A stretch of 64,000 nucleotides of DNA, from assembly GCF_000184945.1 (NCBI RefSeq), contig NZ_GL586311.1, positions 138,493 to 202,492 on the forward strand, written 5' to 3'. Each line of letters begins with the position of its first letter. The first letter of the stretch is position 1. Positions 36,701 through 45,571 of the stretch are shown here, in pieces. A program made the translations under genes and the position numbers. This DNA comes from Segatella buccae ATCC 33574. Lineage in GTDB: Bacteria; Bacteroidota; Bacteroidia; Bacteroidales; Bacteroidaceae. The notes under the pieces were generated by a model, which was not told where the DNA came from, searched no databases, and saw nothing but the letters and a program-made list of their open reading frames with translations.

Positions 36701-37879
36701 ATGAAAGAGAAGATAACAGCCGTTTTAGGACTTGCGGCACTGATATTGCTCGCCATGACTTGTTTAGACAAGAGTAAGAACCCGCTGGAAAAAGCAGCCA
36801 AAGAGTTTAAAGATTCGCGCACACCCACAGCTGCCGACAGTCTCACCTTGCAAAAGACCAACAACCGATTGGCCTTCCGTATGCTGCGCCACCTCTATGT
36901 GGGGCAAAAACAAGATACCAAGTTGCTCTTTTCGCCGCTGGGCCTCAGCTACGCACTGGCCATGACCAACTATGGCGCAGAGGGGACCACAAAGCAGGAA
37001 ATCAACAGTGTGCTGGGCTACAGCAACGCCGAACAGATGCGCGCACTCCACCACGAAATGATCTTGAGCGGTGCTTATAAGGGGACAGGAGGCGAAAAAC
37101 AGCAGCGTTCTACGCTCGAAGCCGAACAGTCTTTGATAAGCAATGGAACGTTCGACTTCCGTAAAGACTTTGTTGACAATGCCCGGGAATATTATTTCGC
37201 CGACCTCAAGAAGAAGGAAAACGCTCCCTCGGCCTTCCCCATCACTATCAGGAGCCGCCTCAATTTCACGGGAATATGGGCCTCGCCCTTTAACCCCCAG
37301 GAGACCCAACTGCGCACATTCACAAATGGCGAGGGCGTGAAGCGACAGGTGAAGATGATGCAACAATACTATAACAAGCTGCGTTTTGCTGACTGCAAGG
37401 GCTACGGCATGGTGGAAATTCCCTATACGGGCGGTTTCAAAATGTATGTCCTGCTTCCCGGGAAGTCGCTCTCCTTGGGCGACCTTGTGCTCCGGACAGA
37501 TGCCGAAAGCTGGCGCAAGGATGTGGCCAAGCTGCGCGAGCACAGCGTCAGCCTGCAACTGCCCCGCATAGATGTCTCCACCCGTTACGACTTCAATGAC
37601 ATGCTTGCCTCTCTCGGTATGCCTACCGCCTTCACGCCACAGGCCGATTTCAGCGGCATGACGACCGATGCACATCTCCAAATAGGGCAGGTGCTACAAG
37701 AGTCGACGCTCAAGGCTACCGAAAGCAAGACCGAAGCGCAGTCTACAACCACCGTAGGCATGGTATTGGTAGACTTGAAAGACCAGGCCCTCCCCATCGA
37801 GTTTTATTGCGACCGCCCTTTCCTCTATATCATCACGGATAAATATGGGGCTATCAACTTCGTGGGCACTTATTGCTGA
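36701..37879 (+). CDS. Serpin family lipoprotein (serine protease inhibitor)
   Basis: This 392-residue protein has a lipoprotein signal (ILLAMTC, Cys21), so it is probably anchored in the outer membrane. Serpin marks are LLFSPLGLSYALAMTNYGAEGTT near 75-100, FDFRKDFVDNAREYYFADL, VEIPYTGGFKMYVLLPG and the C-terminal CDRPFLYIITDKYGAINFVG. The reactive loop would be ESKTEAQSTTTVGMVLVDLK, less alanine-rich than in inhibitory serpins. The usual INxWVxxxTxGKI segment (helix F region) between YYFADL and LNFTGIWASPF is absent. The start is set by the lipoprotein signal; the frame opens at 36659. Confidence 0.88.
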   Translation: MKEKITAVLGLAALILLAMTCLDKSKNPLEKAAKEFKDSRTPTAADSLTLQKTNNRLAFRMLRHLYVGQKQDTKLLFSPLGLSYALAMTNYGAEGTTKQEINSVLGYSNAEQMRALHHEMILSGAYKGTGGEKQQRSTLEAEQSLISNGTFDFRKDFVDNAREYYFADLKKKENAPSAFPITIRSRLNFTGIWASPFNPQETQLRTFTNGEGVKRQVKMMQQYYNKLRFADCKGYGMVEIPYTGGFKMYVLLPGKSLSLGDLVLRTDAESWRKDVAKLREHSVSLQLPRIDVSTRYDFNDMLASLGMPTAFTPQADFSGMTTDAHLQIGQVLQESTLKATESKTEAQSTTTVGMVLVDLKDQALPIEFYCDRPFLYIITDKYGAINFVGTYC

Positions 37880-37917
37880 AAAGTGCCACACGAATACAGA
37901 TACCTCTTTACAAACAC

Positions 37918-37964
37918 GGAAACTCCTCCCTCTTTTCTATCAAGAAGGGAGGAGTTTCCGTATT
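37918..37964 (+). terminator. Intrinsic terminator after the serpin gene
   Basis: A perfect 14-base stem (GGAAACTCCTCCCT / AGGGAGGAGTTTCC) is followed by GTATTTTATT, about 40 bases after the serpin stop. Confidence 0.85.
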
Positions 37965-37990
37965 TTATTAGCATAGGGCGCAATGCTCTG

Positions 37991-38041
37991 CAGCAGAAAA
38001 AGAAAGGTTCCACACCCCGCCCACCGGCGAAATGTGGAACC
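37991..38041 (-). terminator. Intrinsic terminator after the TonB-dependent receptor gene
   Basis: Read on the minus strand, GGTTCCAC and GTGGAACC form an 8-base stem followed by TTTCTTTTTC. It lies 26 bases past the receptor stop. Confidence 0.75.
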
Positions 38042-38066
38042 AATCACTATCTGTCTATACTGATGA

Positions 38067-40466
38067 TTACAGTTTCACACTGGCACCCACATACCATGTG
38101 GCACCATAAACGGGGGCATACATGAAGGCAGCATCGTCGAGATGCTTCTCATCTTGAACGTAGCTGAAGATGTTTTTGCCTCCGGCATAGACGGTGAACA
38201 AGCGTCCGAGTTGCTTGGCTACACGGCAATTAAACAGCATGAACGTGTCGGTCTTCTTGATTTTGGAAGTTTCGGGGTGGTCTTCCGAGTTGTAGTCGAT
38301 ATACATTTTACCCTGCAACGAACTGCTCACAGAGAATGTCCATGTGCCCGGAGTGTAATCCAAGGTCAGGTCGCCGGTCATGGCCGGGAAGCGGGAGATG
38401 TTCTTGCTGTCCTTGGCATATTTGGTTTCGGCCCAATCGCCGCGCTCATGCTTGAACTTGCCCTGATTGAAAGTCCAGTTGAGACCGGCCACGAAATCCT
38501 TGAACAGGTTGGCCTTGGCACCAAGTTCGATACCCTGCACATAGGCATCGTCCTCGTTTCTCCACTGATAGGTGTAGCCCAACTTCTTCACATTGTCGTC
38601 GGCGGGCGAGAATTCGATCTTGTTTTTCAGGTCGGTGCGGAAGATGTTGGCACTCAACTGGAAATTCTTGCCATAGTAGTCGGCTGAGAGATTGTAGCTG
38701 ATGGAGCGCTCACCCTTGAGATCGGACGACTTCCACACGCGCGGTGAACCGCTGCACAGATGGAGATCTTCTGAGAAACCGTAGGGGGCACGGAAACCCG
38801 TACCGAAGTTGGCGCGCAGCACGAGGGCCTTGGTCACTTCATATTTCACAGCCAGACGAGGATTGAACGAAGTCTCGTTAAACTTCGTAGCGGGGAAAGA
38901 ACTGTCGAAAACCTTCTCGCTCGACTGATATTCCTCACCCGAATTGTGGAAGTCGAGACGCACACCGGGCACCACGGAGAGGTTGGGCAGGATGTTCCAC
39001 TCGTCTTGCAAGAACAGACCAAACTCGTTGGCGTGCTTCTTTCCTTTTGAAGTGTAGGCCGTGCCGAAGTAAGCGCTCGTGCTGTCGTCCACGCAATAGA
39101 GCCCCGTCTCGTTAAGTCTGGTGAAATAGGCCTGGGCACCGGCCAACAGCGTATGGTTGCCCAAGGTGGAAGTGAACGTCACCGAGGGAGTGAACGTGCG
39201 CTCTTTTGCCAAATAGGGACGCATCATCTCCACATCGGGAGCAGAGTCGTTGTGCGCAGCCTTATAGCTTCCGAGGAAGGTGTCGTTGGTGGCATTGCGC
39301 TTGTGATACACGTAGGCAGCCGCGAGATTGAGCTCGGAGTGCGAGCCGATGGGGAGTGTGTAGGCCAAATCGAACGACAGACGGTTGGTCTTGATGTTCT
39401 CCGTACCTTCCGAGAAGGGGTTAAGATAGAGATCGTCGGTGAGTGTACCGCCGGCACGCTGCTCGTCGATCACCTTACCGCGCAGCACAAGTTTGTCACC
39501 GTCAGTAAACGGATTGAAGAAATAGAGACCGAAGCCCAAGTTGGTGAGTTTGGAGTCCACGCGATCGGAAACGCCGTCTTTGTGCTTCACCTCCTTACGG
39601 GTGAGCCCTTCCTTGGTGGCATCAACGGGATCCGTCTCCGTGTGCTGGGCGAAGATGTTCAACCCGATATTGTTCCTGCGCATCGAGGCCGAGGCACTGT
39701 AGTTTTTGTAACCGAAGTTGCCAAACTGCACATCGCCTTTCACCATAGGCTCATAGGTGGGCTCCTTGGTGATGATATTGATGGCTCCGGCCACGGCACT
39801 GCTCCCGTAAAGAGCCGAACCGGCACCCTTTACCACCTCCAGACGGTCGATGTCGTTGGTACCCATCTGCTGAAGACCATAGACACCGGCCAGTCCCGAA
39901 TAGATGGGCTCGCCGTCGATGAGCACCTGTGTATGCTCGGCACCCAGTCCCTGCATACGCACTTCGGAGAAGTTGCAGAACTGGCACTGCTGCTCCACGC
40001 GGATGCCCGGAACGCCCTCAAGCGCCTCGTAGACATTCTGTGCATTCTTGTTGGCAATGGCTTGCGAGGTGAGCACCTCCGTGCGGATGGGCACATTCTT
40101 CACGTAGTGGGGCGTGCGCGTGCCCGTCACCACCACCTGATTGATGGACAGCTCGTCTTCCTCAAGTTGGAAGTAGGCACCCGTACCGGTGTTGCGCTTC
40201 ATCTCCACCACGAGTTGCTGGTCCTTATATCCCACCACCGAAGCTATAACGGTCTGTTTGCCCAAAGGCAGATCGCCGAGTTTGAAATGGCCGGTGGCAT
40301 CACACTGCGTCACCAGACGTGTGCCTTTCACCTTGATGATGGCATAGGGCAGATGATCGCCCGTCACTTTACTCTTCACATCGCCAAACAACATGGCATC
40401 GGTACCTTGCGCCATCGCGCCGATCACGCAAAGCATACCGAACATAAAAAATAAGATTCTCTTCAT
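38067..40466 (-). CDS. TonB-dependent outer-membrane receptor with carboxypeptidase-like N-domain
   Basis: This 799-residue receptor starts with a signal peptide (MKRILFFMFGMLCVIGAMAQ). A carboxypeptidase-like regulatory domain follows (about 25-105, GDLPLGKQTVIASVVGYK), then the plug (about 115-235) and a barrel ending in an aromatic strand. The plug holds EQQCQFCNFSEVRMQGLG, a CxxC motif that I associate with metal, haem or corrinoid receptors, and VLIDGEPIYSGLAGVYGLQQ. The ligand is not identifiable. It is not a SusC and has no SusD partner. The start is set by the signal peptide, and a TACCTTTGCA box lies upstream. Confidence 0.88.
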   Translation of the reverse strand: MKRILFFMFGMLCVIGAMAQGTDAMLFGDVKSKVTGDHLPYAIIKVKGTRLVTQCDATGHFKLGDLPLGKQTVIASVVGYKDQQLVVEMKRNTGTGAYFQLEEDELSINQVVVTGTRTPHYVKNVPIRTEVLTSQAIANKNAQNVYEALEGVPGIRVEQQCQFCNFSEVRMQGLGAEHTQVLIDGEPIYSGLAGVYGLQQMGTNDIDRLEVVKGAGSALYGSSAVAGAINIITKEPTYEPMVKGDVQFGNFGYKNYSASASMRRNNIGLNIFAQHTETDPVDATKEGLTRKEVKHKDGVSDRVDSKLTNLGFGLYFFNPFTDGDKLVLRGKVIDEQRAGGTLTDDLYLNPFSEGTENIKTNRLSFDLAYTLPIGSHSELNLAAAYVYHKRNATNDTFLGSYKAAHNDSAPDVEMMRPYLAKERTFTPSVTFTSTLGNHTLLAGAQAYFTRLNETGLYCVDDSTSAYFGTAYTSKGKKHANEFGLFLQDEWNILPNLSVVPGVRLDFHNSGEEYQSSEKVFDSSFPATKFNETSFNPRLAVKYEVTKALVLRANFGTGFRAPYGFSEDLHLCSGSPRVWKSSDLKGERSISYNLSADYYGKNFQLSANIFRTDLKNKIEFSPADDNVKKLGYTYQWRNEDDAYVQGIELGAKANLFKDFVAGLNWTFNQGKFKHERGDWAETKYAKDSKNISRFPAMTGDLTLDYTPGTWTFSVSSSLQGKMYIDYNSEDHPETSKIKKTDTFMLFNCRVAKQLGRLFTVYAGGKNIFSYVQDEKHLDDAAFMYAPVYGATWYVGASVKL

Positions 40467-40496
40467 TATTTTAACAGTATAAAAATAAAAACGGTG

Positions 40497-40504
40497 CAAA
40501 GGTA
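40497..40504 (-). promoter_or_regulatory. -7 box (TACCTTTG) for the TonB-dependent receptor
   Basis: Read on the minus strand, TACCTTTGCA matches the consensus and lies 31 bases before the receptor start at 40466. Confidence 0.55.
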
Positions 40505-40677
40505 GATATTATTTAACAAAAAATCAATACTTAGGTGTAGGTATTTTGCATAAAGATCCAACGGCTTACGGATTTTCAAACTTACAAATCAGAGATTCAT
40601 CTATAAAGCGAGGAAAGCTGCATAGACTATGCACCTCAATCTATAGGTTCTTTCCCAACTAATACTTTACAACGACT

Positions 40678-41271
40678 TCAACGCATCACCATATTCATTG
40701 GAACTTCTATTTCGCCGAAATCGAGCATGGCGTTGAAGAGTCTCACGGCCTTATACCGACAGCAGTCGGTGGCCGGAATGTCACGTTCCACCACAAGCCC
40801 GCTGTCCAACAGTTCGGCCCGCTTGGTGCCCCGGAGCAGGGGCATGGCGGGAGTGAACCACCGATGGCCGTCGGTCAAGGCTATGTTGGTGAACGAAGTG
40901 TCGGTGAGCAGACCGTTTTTCACGATAATGATGTCGTCGGCTCCGTCGGCCAATGCAGCCAAGCGGTTGAGTGGCTCGCGCCCGACGCTCTTGAAGGAAT
41001 AGTCGATGGCATCGTCTTCTACCAGCCGAAGCGTGCGGATGGCACGTGGATGATAGGGCGTGCAAGTCAGTTCTTCCACCCCTCGCTCACCATAGACCAC
41101 CCGCGCCTTGTGGCGTTCCCGGTGGGTCAGTCCCGCAAGCACGGCCTCAAGGTCGACAGGTGACGAGCCCGGCCAGAAACGGGTGAGCGTGGAATTGAGC
41201 CGGGCATTGTGACGAGCGAGGTTGCAGGGCACTCCGCCCTCAATCCTGACAGTCTCTACAAATAGGCACAT
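40678..41271 (-). CDS. pabC: Aminotransferase class IV, probable aminodeoxychorismate lyase
   Basis: This 197-residue protein belongs to the PLP fold-type IV family. The marks are FETVRIEGGVPCNLARHNARL-type sequence near the N-terminus (here LFVETVRIEGG), KNGLLTDTSFTNIALTDG near 118-135 and TPAMPLLRGTKRAELL. The lysine expected for PLP is likely in YSFKSVGR (near residue 92). It is short for the family but complete at both ends. It overlaps pabB by 32 bases, which supports the 4-amino-4-deoxychorismate lyase role in making p-aminobenzoate for folate. Confidence 0.82.
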   Translation of the reverse strand: MCLFVETVRIEGGVPCNLARHNARLNSTLTRFWPGSSPVDLEAVLAGLTHRERHKARVVYGERGVEELTCTPYHPRAIRTLRLVEDDAIDYSFKSVGREPLNRLAALADGADDIIIVKNGLLTDTSFTNIALTDGHRWFTPAMPLLRGTKRAELLDSGLVVERDIPATDCCRYKAVRLFNAMLDFGEIEVPMNMVMR

Positions 41272-42226
41272 AAACTTTCTGTCTCACTTCTTCATACTCT
41301 TTTTCGCACACGCTTTTGGCGGTGATGCCGCCTCCGGCCTTATAGACGAGCGATGGGCCCTGCCGCTCGACAAACCTGATCATCACGGCACTATCCAGAC
41401 AACCGTCACCGTAAATGCCCATCACCCCGGTGTAGAAACCCCGCCGATAGTCTTCGGCTTCAGCGATAATATCCATCGTCTTGGGTTTGGGTGCCCCGGT
41501 GATGGAGCCGGCGGGCAAGAGTGCATCGAGCAATCGGCCGAGTCGGCACTCATAGCCGGAGGGCAGCCGACCACTGATTTGCGAACTGGTTTGCAGGATG
41601 CTGCCCCTATGAGTGTCAAGCCGGTCCAGATAGCGGTAGCGGTCTACCCGCACATCGGTGGCCACCCGGCTGAGGTCGTTGCGGATGAGGTCGACGATGG
41701 TGGCGTGCTCGGCAGCCTCCTTGCGGTCGGCCAGCAATGTGTTTTCGGCATCGGGGACAGCCGCATCGATGGTTCCCTTCATCGGAAACGACAGAATGCG
41801 CCCCTCGCTAATCCGGACAAATGTCTCGGGAGAGAAACACACAAACCGGTCGTTCATCCACAGACGGTATTTGGCCTGTGAGGCATGGAAGATGTCTTTC
41901 AGACTCCAATTCGTCTGCACGGGCACAGCGCAAGTAAGATTGGCCAGATAGCTGTTGCCCGCCATGATATGGTGCTTCACCGTCTCAAAACTCCTGCGAT
42001 AGCACTCAAATGAGGGCATCTGTATGCGCCAGTCCAACCGGCCCGGCAACGGACGTTCACGCTGCCCGACATTCCCCACCCCGTTGAAGTCGAACAGGAT
42101 GTCAGAAGCCGAAACATCGGCCAAAGGTTCGACAATGGCCTCTTCTCCGAGGTAGTCGATGACAAAGAGAAAAGGCTCGCCGCTGCTTGCCAACAGGTCG
42201 ATGCGCTCAATAATTTTTCGATTCAT
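41240..42226 (-). CDS. pabB: Aminodeoxychorismate synthase component I
   Basis: This 328-residue chorismate-binding enzyme converts chorismate and ammonia to aminodeoxychorismate for folate synthesis. Visible family motifs are FVCFSPETFVRI, LSFPMKGTIDA, LIRNDLSRVA, SGRLPSG, LLPAGSITGAPKPKT and GFYTGVMGIYGDG. The N-terminal domain is much reduced compared with E. coli PabB (about 450 residues), which is usual in Bacteroidota. I start it at 42226 (MNRKIIERIDLL); the frame opens at 42256, which would place the start beside the promoter. It overlaps pabC. Confidence 0.9.
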   Translation of the reverse strand: MNRKIIERIDLLASSGEPFLFVIDYLGEEAIVEPLADVSASDILFDFNGVGNVGQRERPLPGRLDWRIQMPSFECYRRSFETVKHHIMAGNSYLANLTCAVPVQTNWSLKDIFHASQAKYRLWMNDRFVCFSPETFVRISEGRILSFPMKGTIDAAVPDAENTLLADRKEAAEHATIVDLIRNDLSRVATDVRVDRYRYLDRLDTHRGSILQTSSQISGRLPSGYECRLGRLLDALLPAGSITGAPKPKTMDIIAEAEDYRRGFYTGVMGIYGDGCLDSAVMIRFVERQGPSLVYKAGGGITAKSVCEKEYEEVRQKVYVPICRDCQD

Positions 42227-42245
42227 GAATGTATTGAAAATCGCG

Positions 42246-42253
42246 CAAAGATA
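42246..42253 (-). promoter_or_regulatory. -7 box (TATCTTTG) for pabB-pabC
   Basis: Read on the minus strand, TATCTTTGCG lies 20 bases before the chosen pabB start. Confidence 0.6.
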
Positions 42254-42348
42254 CACAAAACAAAGCGGTCGGTCTGGCAGTGAGCGTTTAAAAGATGTTA
42301 AACAAGTGGCATCAAGCCCCTTTTTGTGTAAAGTGTTTTCGCCTCACA

Positions 42349-42706
42349 TTTGCATTTTCGGCCTTTGTGTTATATCTTTGCATTAGCAAGGGAAGCGCGG
42401 AAGCGTTTCCCTTTTTTTGATTGCCAATCCACCAACGGCCCCCCAACCCCCTAAAGGGGGCTTTTCCTTCCTGAAATGTGGGGGTATTCGGCCCAAATGG
42501 GTTTGTAAAAGGGCCTCTTTGAGGTTCTCGTTCGGGCCGGATGACCGTTCAAGTATGGCCGTTTCACATTGTCGTTCGGGCCGGATGAGAAAATTGGCAG
42601 GCCGGATGAGCCTAATAAGACGGATGGCACGGGCAGGAAAGACGGGCGGGGAAAAATTGCGTGTAAGGCTTTTTCGCAATCTCAGTAAGTTTCGCACTAT
42701 ATATGA
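42349..42706 (+). repeat. Dispersed promoter-hairpin repeat, copy D
   Basis: TTTG (42349-42352), a 20-base spacer and TATCTTTGCA (-7 box 42373-42380) are followed by the hairpin GGGAAGCGC-GGAA-GCGTTTCCC and seven T. Then come CCAACCCCCTAAAGGGGGC, TTCGGCCCAAATGGG, TTCAAGTATGGCCGTTTCAC, GTTCGGGCCGGATGAG, GGCAGGAAAGACGGGCGGGG and GTGTAAGGCTTTTTCGCAA. The copy ends TAAGTTTCGCACTATATATG. It lies between pabB and the symporter gene, both minus-strand genes. Confidence 0.88.
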
Positions 42707-42804
42707 CATTGCCTCCCCTCTTGTTCAGCCCATTACCCCACTCTAAGCGGAAGACTTTACCCTCCACTCACAGCAGGAATGAATGCAGAGCGTGGGATGC
42801 TTGT

Positions 42805-42885
42805 TCAGCCCCCCACCCCCCTAACTTAGGGGGCTTTGTCCCGCCAGGCCCTCCCCTCCTTCGGAGGGGTCGGGGGAGGCTCTTT
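42805..42885 (-). terminator. Tandem GC-rich hairpins after the symporter gene
   Basis: CCCCTCC-TTCG-GAGGGG (about 42852-42869) and CCCCCTAA-CTTAGGGGG (about 42816-42834) lie just past the symporter stop. The first has a stable TTCG loop and is preceded by an AAAAGAGCC-type tract on the minus strand. Clean T-runs are lacking, so termination is likely but not certain. Confidence 0.45.
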
Positions 42886-44349
42886 TCACTTTTTCTTCTT
42901 CCACAGTGCGGTCATATCCTCCAGCGTCTTGCCTTTGGTCTCGGGTACCAAGCGCCAGACAAACAGGGCTGCGAGCACACAGACAAGGCCGTAGAGCCCA
43001 TAGGTGAACCAGTGGCCGAAGTCGTCGCCGGGCGTGAGGTGCATATTGAACATGGGCACGAAGCTCGAACTGACGATGAAATTGAATATCCACTGGAAAG
43101 CCACGGCGACAGCCACAGCGGCACCACGGATGGTGTTGGGGAATATCTCGGCTATGAGCACCCAACAGATGGGGCCCCAAGAGAACATGAAGCTCGCACT
43201 GTAGACCATGATGGAAGCGGCTGTGACCATCTCAAGGCCCGGAGTGCCGAACGTGACGGCCACGCCGAAGGCGCCGAGGGCCATGCCCACGGAACCGCAG
43301 ATGAGGAGGGGCTTGCGTCCGAGCCGCTCGACGGTGAACACGGCCACAAGGGTGAAGAGTATGTTAATAACACCCATGAAGACGGTGAATACCATCTCGT
43401 TGTCCATGCCCATATCCTTGAAGATGCGCGGAGCGTAGTAGAGCACGGCATTGATGCCCACAGCCTGCTGGAACACGCTGAGCATGATGCCCACGAAGAT
43501 GCAGAGGAATCCGTAGGAGAAGAGCCGTTCAGTCCTCACGGTGATGGTGTCCTTGATGTCCTGCAATATCTCCCGGGCCTTTTGTGTGCCGTTGATGCGG
43601 GAGAGAATGCCAAGAGCGCGGTCGTCGCGGCCCGTCATCACAAGATAGCGGGGAGTCTCGGGCACAAAGCAGATGAGCACTGTGAAGAGTCCGGCGGGCA
43701 CACACTCGGACCCGAACATGTAGCGCCAGCCGGTGGTGACGGTCCATTGGGCATCGGCCATGTTGGCTATCGCTCCGGCTGCATCATAGATGGGATTGGC
43801 ATGGGAGCCGAGAATGATGAAATTGACGAAATAAACCACGAGTTGGCCGAAGATGATGGCAAACTGGTTCCAGCTCACAAGCATGCCGCGGATGTTGCTC
43901 GGGGCCACCTCACCGATGTACATGGGGCAGATGGCGGAGGCCATGCCCACGCCTATGCCGCCCAACACACGATAGAGATTGAACACGACGAGCAGATCCC
44001 AAGAGGGACGGCCGGCGGGCAACAGCCAACTCTCGGGAAACATAGAGCCCCAAGCCGAAATGAAAAAACACACGCCGGCGAAAACCAACGAGCGTTTGCG
44101 GCCCAGCCTACCGGCAAAAACTCCGGAGAGCGAACTGCCAATGATACAGCCGATGAGGGCACTGGAGGAGGTGAAACCGTGGATAAAATCGGTGTACTCG
44201 AAGTCGGAAGCACCCTTGAAAAAGGCCTGCAAACCTTTTTCGGCACCCGAGATGACAGCTGTGTCGTAACCGAACAATAGGCCGCCGAGCACGGCAACCA
44301 TCACAATGGAGATAAGATAGGCTCGCGAGCCCGTTTGGTTCTGGTTCAT
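42886..44349 (-). CDS. xylE: MFS sugar porter family symporter (xylose/H+ type)
   Basis: This 487-residue membrane protein has twelve predicted helices and sugar-porter signatures: GGLLFGYDTAVISG near residue 22, RLGRKRSL, RVLGGIGVGMAS, YIGEVAPSNIRG, PETPRYLV, QQAVGINAVLYYAPRIF near 290, ERLGRKPLL and VPETKGKTLEDM at the C-terminus. It would bring a pentose or hexose into the cytoplasm with protons. XylE-type substrate (xylose) is the closest guess; arabinose from the locus at 56643 is another option. It is followed by GC-rich hairpins and preceded by a 245-base divergent region shared with metF. Confidence 0.88.
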   Translation of the reverse strand: MNQNQTGSRAYLISIVMVAVLGGLLFGYDTAVISGAEKGLQAFFKGASDFEYTDFIHGFTSSSALIGCIIGSSLSGVFAGRLGRKRSLVFAGVCFFISAWGSMFPESWLLPAGRPSWDLLVVFNLYRVLGGIGVGMASAICPMYIGEVAPSNIRGMLVSWNQFAIIFGQLVVYFVNFIILGSHANPIYDAAGAIANMADAQWTVTTGWRYMFGSECVPAGLFTVLICFVPETPRYLVMTGRDDRALGILSRINGTQKAREILQDIKDTITVRTERLFSYGFLCIFVGIMLSVFQQAVGINAVLYYAPRIFKDMGMDNEMVFTVFMGVINILFTLVAVFTVERLGRKPLLICGSVGMALGAFGVAVTFGTPGLEMVTAASIMVYSASFMFSWGPICWVLIAEIFPNTIRGAAVAVAVAFQWIFNFIVSSSFVPMFNMHLTPGDDFGHWFTYGLYGLVCVLAALFVWRLVPETKGKTLEDMTALWKKKK

Positions 44350-44508
44350 GTCAGTAGTTTTTTAGCGAAAGTCCAATGAGGTTTTTCTATTCGTATTTCT
44401 GTTAGTTTCGTCATTTAAGTGTCACATCCCCCTCCCATCGTACCCGGGAAAGTTCTGTCTCCTTATTAAATAATACGTTTCGGATGGCGGTTTCCCCTAT
44501 TTTTTTAG

Positions 44509-44516
44509 TAAATTTG
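44509..44516 (+). promoter_or_regulatory. -7 box (TAAATTTG) for metF
   Basis: TAAATTTGCACC fits the consensus and lies 78 bases before the metF start. Confidence 0.5.
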
Positions 44517-44593
44517 CACCGCATACCTTGCTGCTTTTCGGGTCCAGCGCATATCGGCACAGTCCGGCGGCAGCCAAACCACACTTTCGACAG

Positions 44594-45550
44594 ATGAACG
44601 TATCGGAACTACTACATAAGAGCAAAGGCGAGAGACACTTCTCCTTTGAGGTGCTGCCACCGCTCAAAGGCAACGGGACGGAAGCACTGTTCAACACCAT
44701 CGACAAGCTGAAAGACTTCGGACCGCAATACATCAACATCACCACCCACCACAGCGAGTTTGTCTATCAGGAGATGGACAACGGGCTGCTGAAACGCCTG
44801 TCCATACGCCGGCGTCCGGGCACGGTGGCCATTGCGGCTGCCTTGCAGAACCGTTACCGCATTCCGGTGATTCCGCACGTGATTTGCAGCGGCGTGTCGG
44901 CCGAAGACATTGAATATGAACTGCTCGACTTGCAGTTTCTCGGTATCTCAAACCTGCTCTTGCTGCGCGGAGACAAGGCCAAGGAAGACCGCAGTTTCGT
45001 GCCCGCCAAAGGTGGCCATACACACACTACCGACCTTATCAGGCAGGTGGTGAGATTTAACGAGGGCTTCTTCAACGACGGCACGCCTATCAAACATCCG
45101 GGCCGCCACTTCGATTTCGGCGTAGCCTGCTATCCCGAAAAACACGAAGAGGCCCCCAACTTGGAACAGGACATGCTGCACTTGAAGGAAAAACAGGAAC
45201 TGGGTGCGCAGTATGCCGTGACGCAGTTGTTCTATGACAACGAGAAATTTTTCCGCTTCGTCGATCAAGCCCGCGCCATGGGCATCACCCTCCCCATCAT
45301 TCCGGGTATCAAGCCGCTGGCCAAACTCTCACAACTCACGATGGTGCCCAAGACCTTCCATTGCGACATACCGCAGGAGTTGGCCGCCGAGGCTTTGAAG
45401 TGTAAGACGGACGAGGATGCCAAGGCACTGGGCGTGGAGTGGACTGTGGCACAGGTGAAAGACTTGCAGAGCCGCGGGGTGAACAATGTACACTTCTACA
45501 CGGTGTCGGCAGTGGACTCGGTGAAGGAGGCGGTGAAAAAGTTATTCTGA
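44594..45550 (+). CDS. metF: 5,10-methylenetetrahydrofolate reductase
   Basis: This 318-residue flavoenzyme reduces methylene-THF to methyl-THF for methionine synthesis. Family marks are FSFEVLPPLKGNG at the N-terminus, YINITTHHSE, VIPHVICSG, LLLLRGDKAKED, DFGVACYPEKHEEAPN and AVTQLFYDNEKFFRFVDQARAMG. I chose 44594 because homology begins at MNVSELLHKSKGERHFSFE; the frame opens at 44528. The holB gene starts 21 bases after it, so the two are probably co-transcribed with ricT and gldH. Confidence 0.94.
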   Translation: MNVSELLHKSKGERHFSFEVLPPLKGNGTEALFNTIDKLKDFGPQYINITTHHSEFVYQEMDNGLLKRLSIRRRPGTVAIAAALQNRYRIPVIPHVICSGVSAEDIEYELLDLQFLGISNLLLLRGDKAKEDRSFVPAKGGHTHTTDLIRQVVRFNEGFFNDGTPIKHPGRHFDFGVACYPEKHEEAPNLEQDMLHLKEKQELGAQYAVTQLFYDNEKFFRFVDQARAMGITLPIIPGIKPLAKLSQLTMVPKTFHCDIPQELAAEALKCKTDEDAKALGVEWTVAQVKDLQSRGVNNVHFYTVSAVDSVKEAVKKLF

Positions 45551-45571
45551 CCATCAACGAAAGAGAAAAAC

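Noticed and set aside
42703-44280. A long plus-strand frame of 525 codons rich in His, Gly and Glu
   Set aside because: It is the antisense shadow of the sugar symporter gene, which has clear family motifs on the minus strand.
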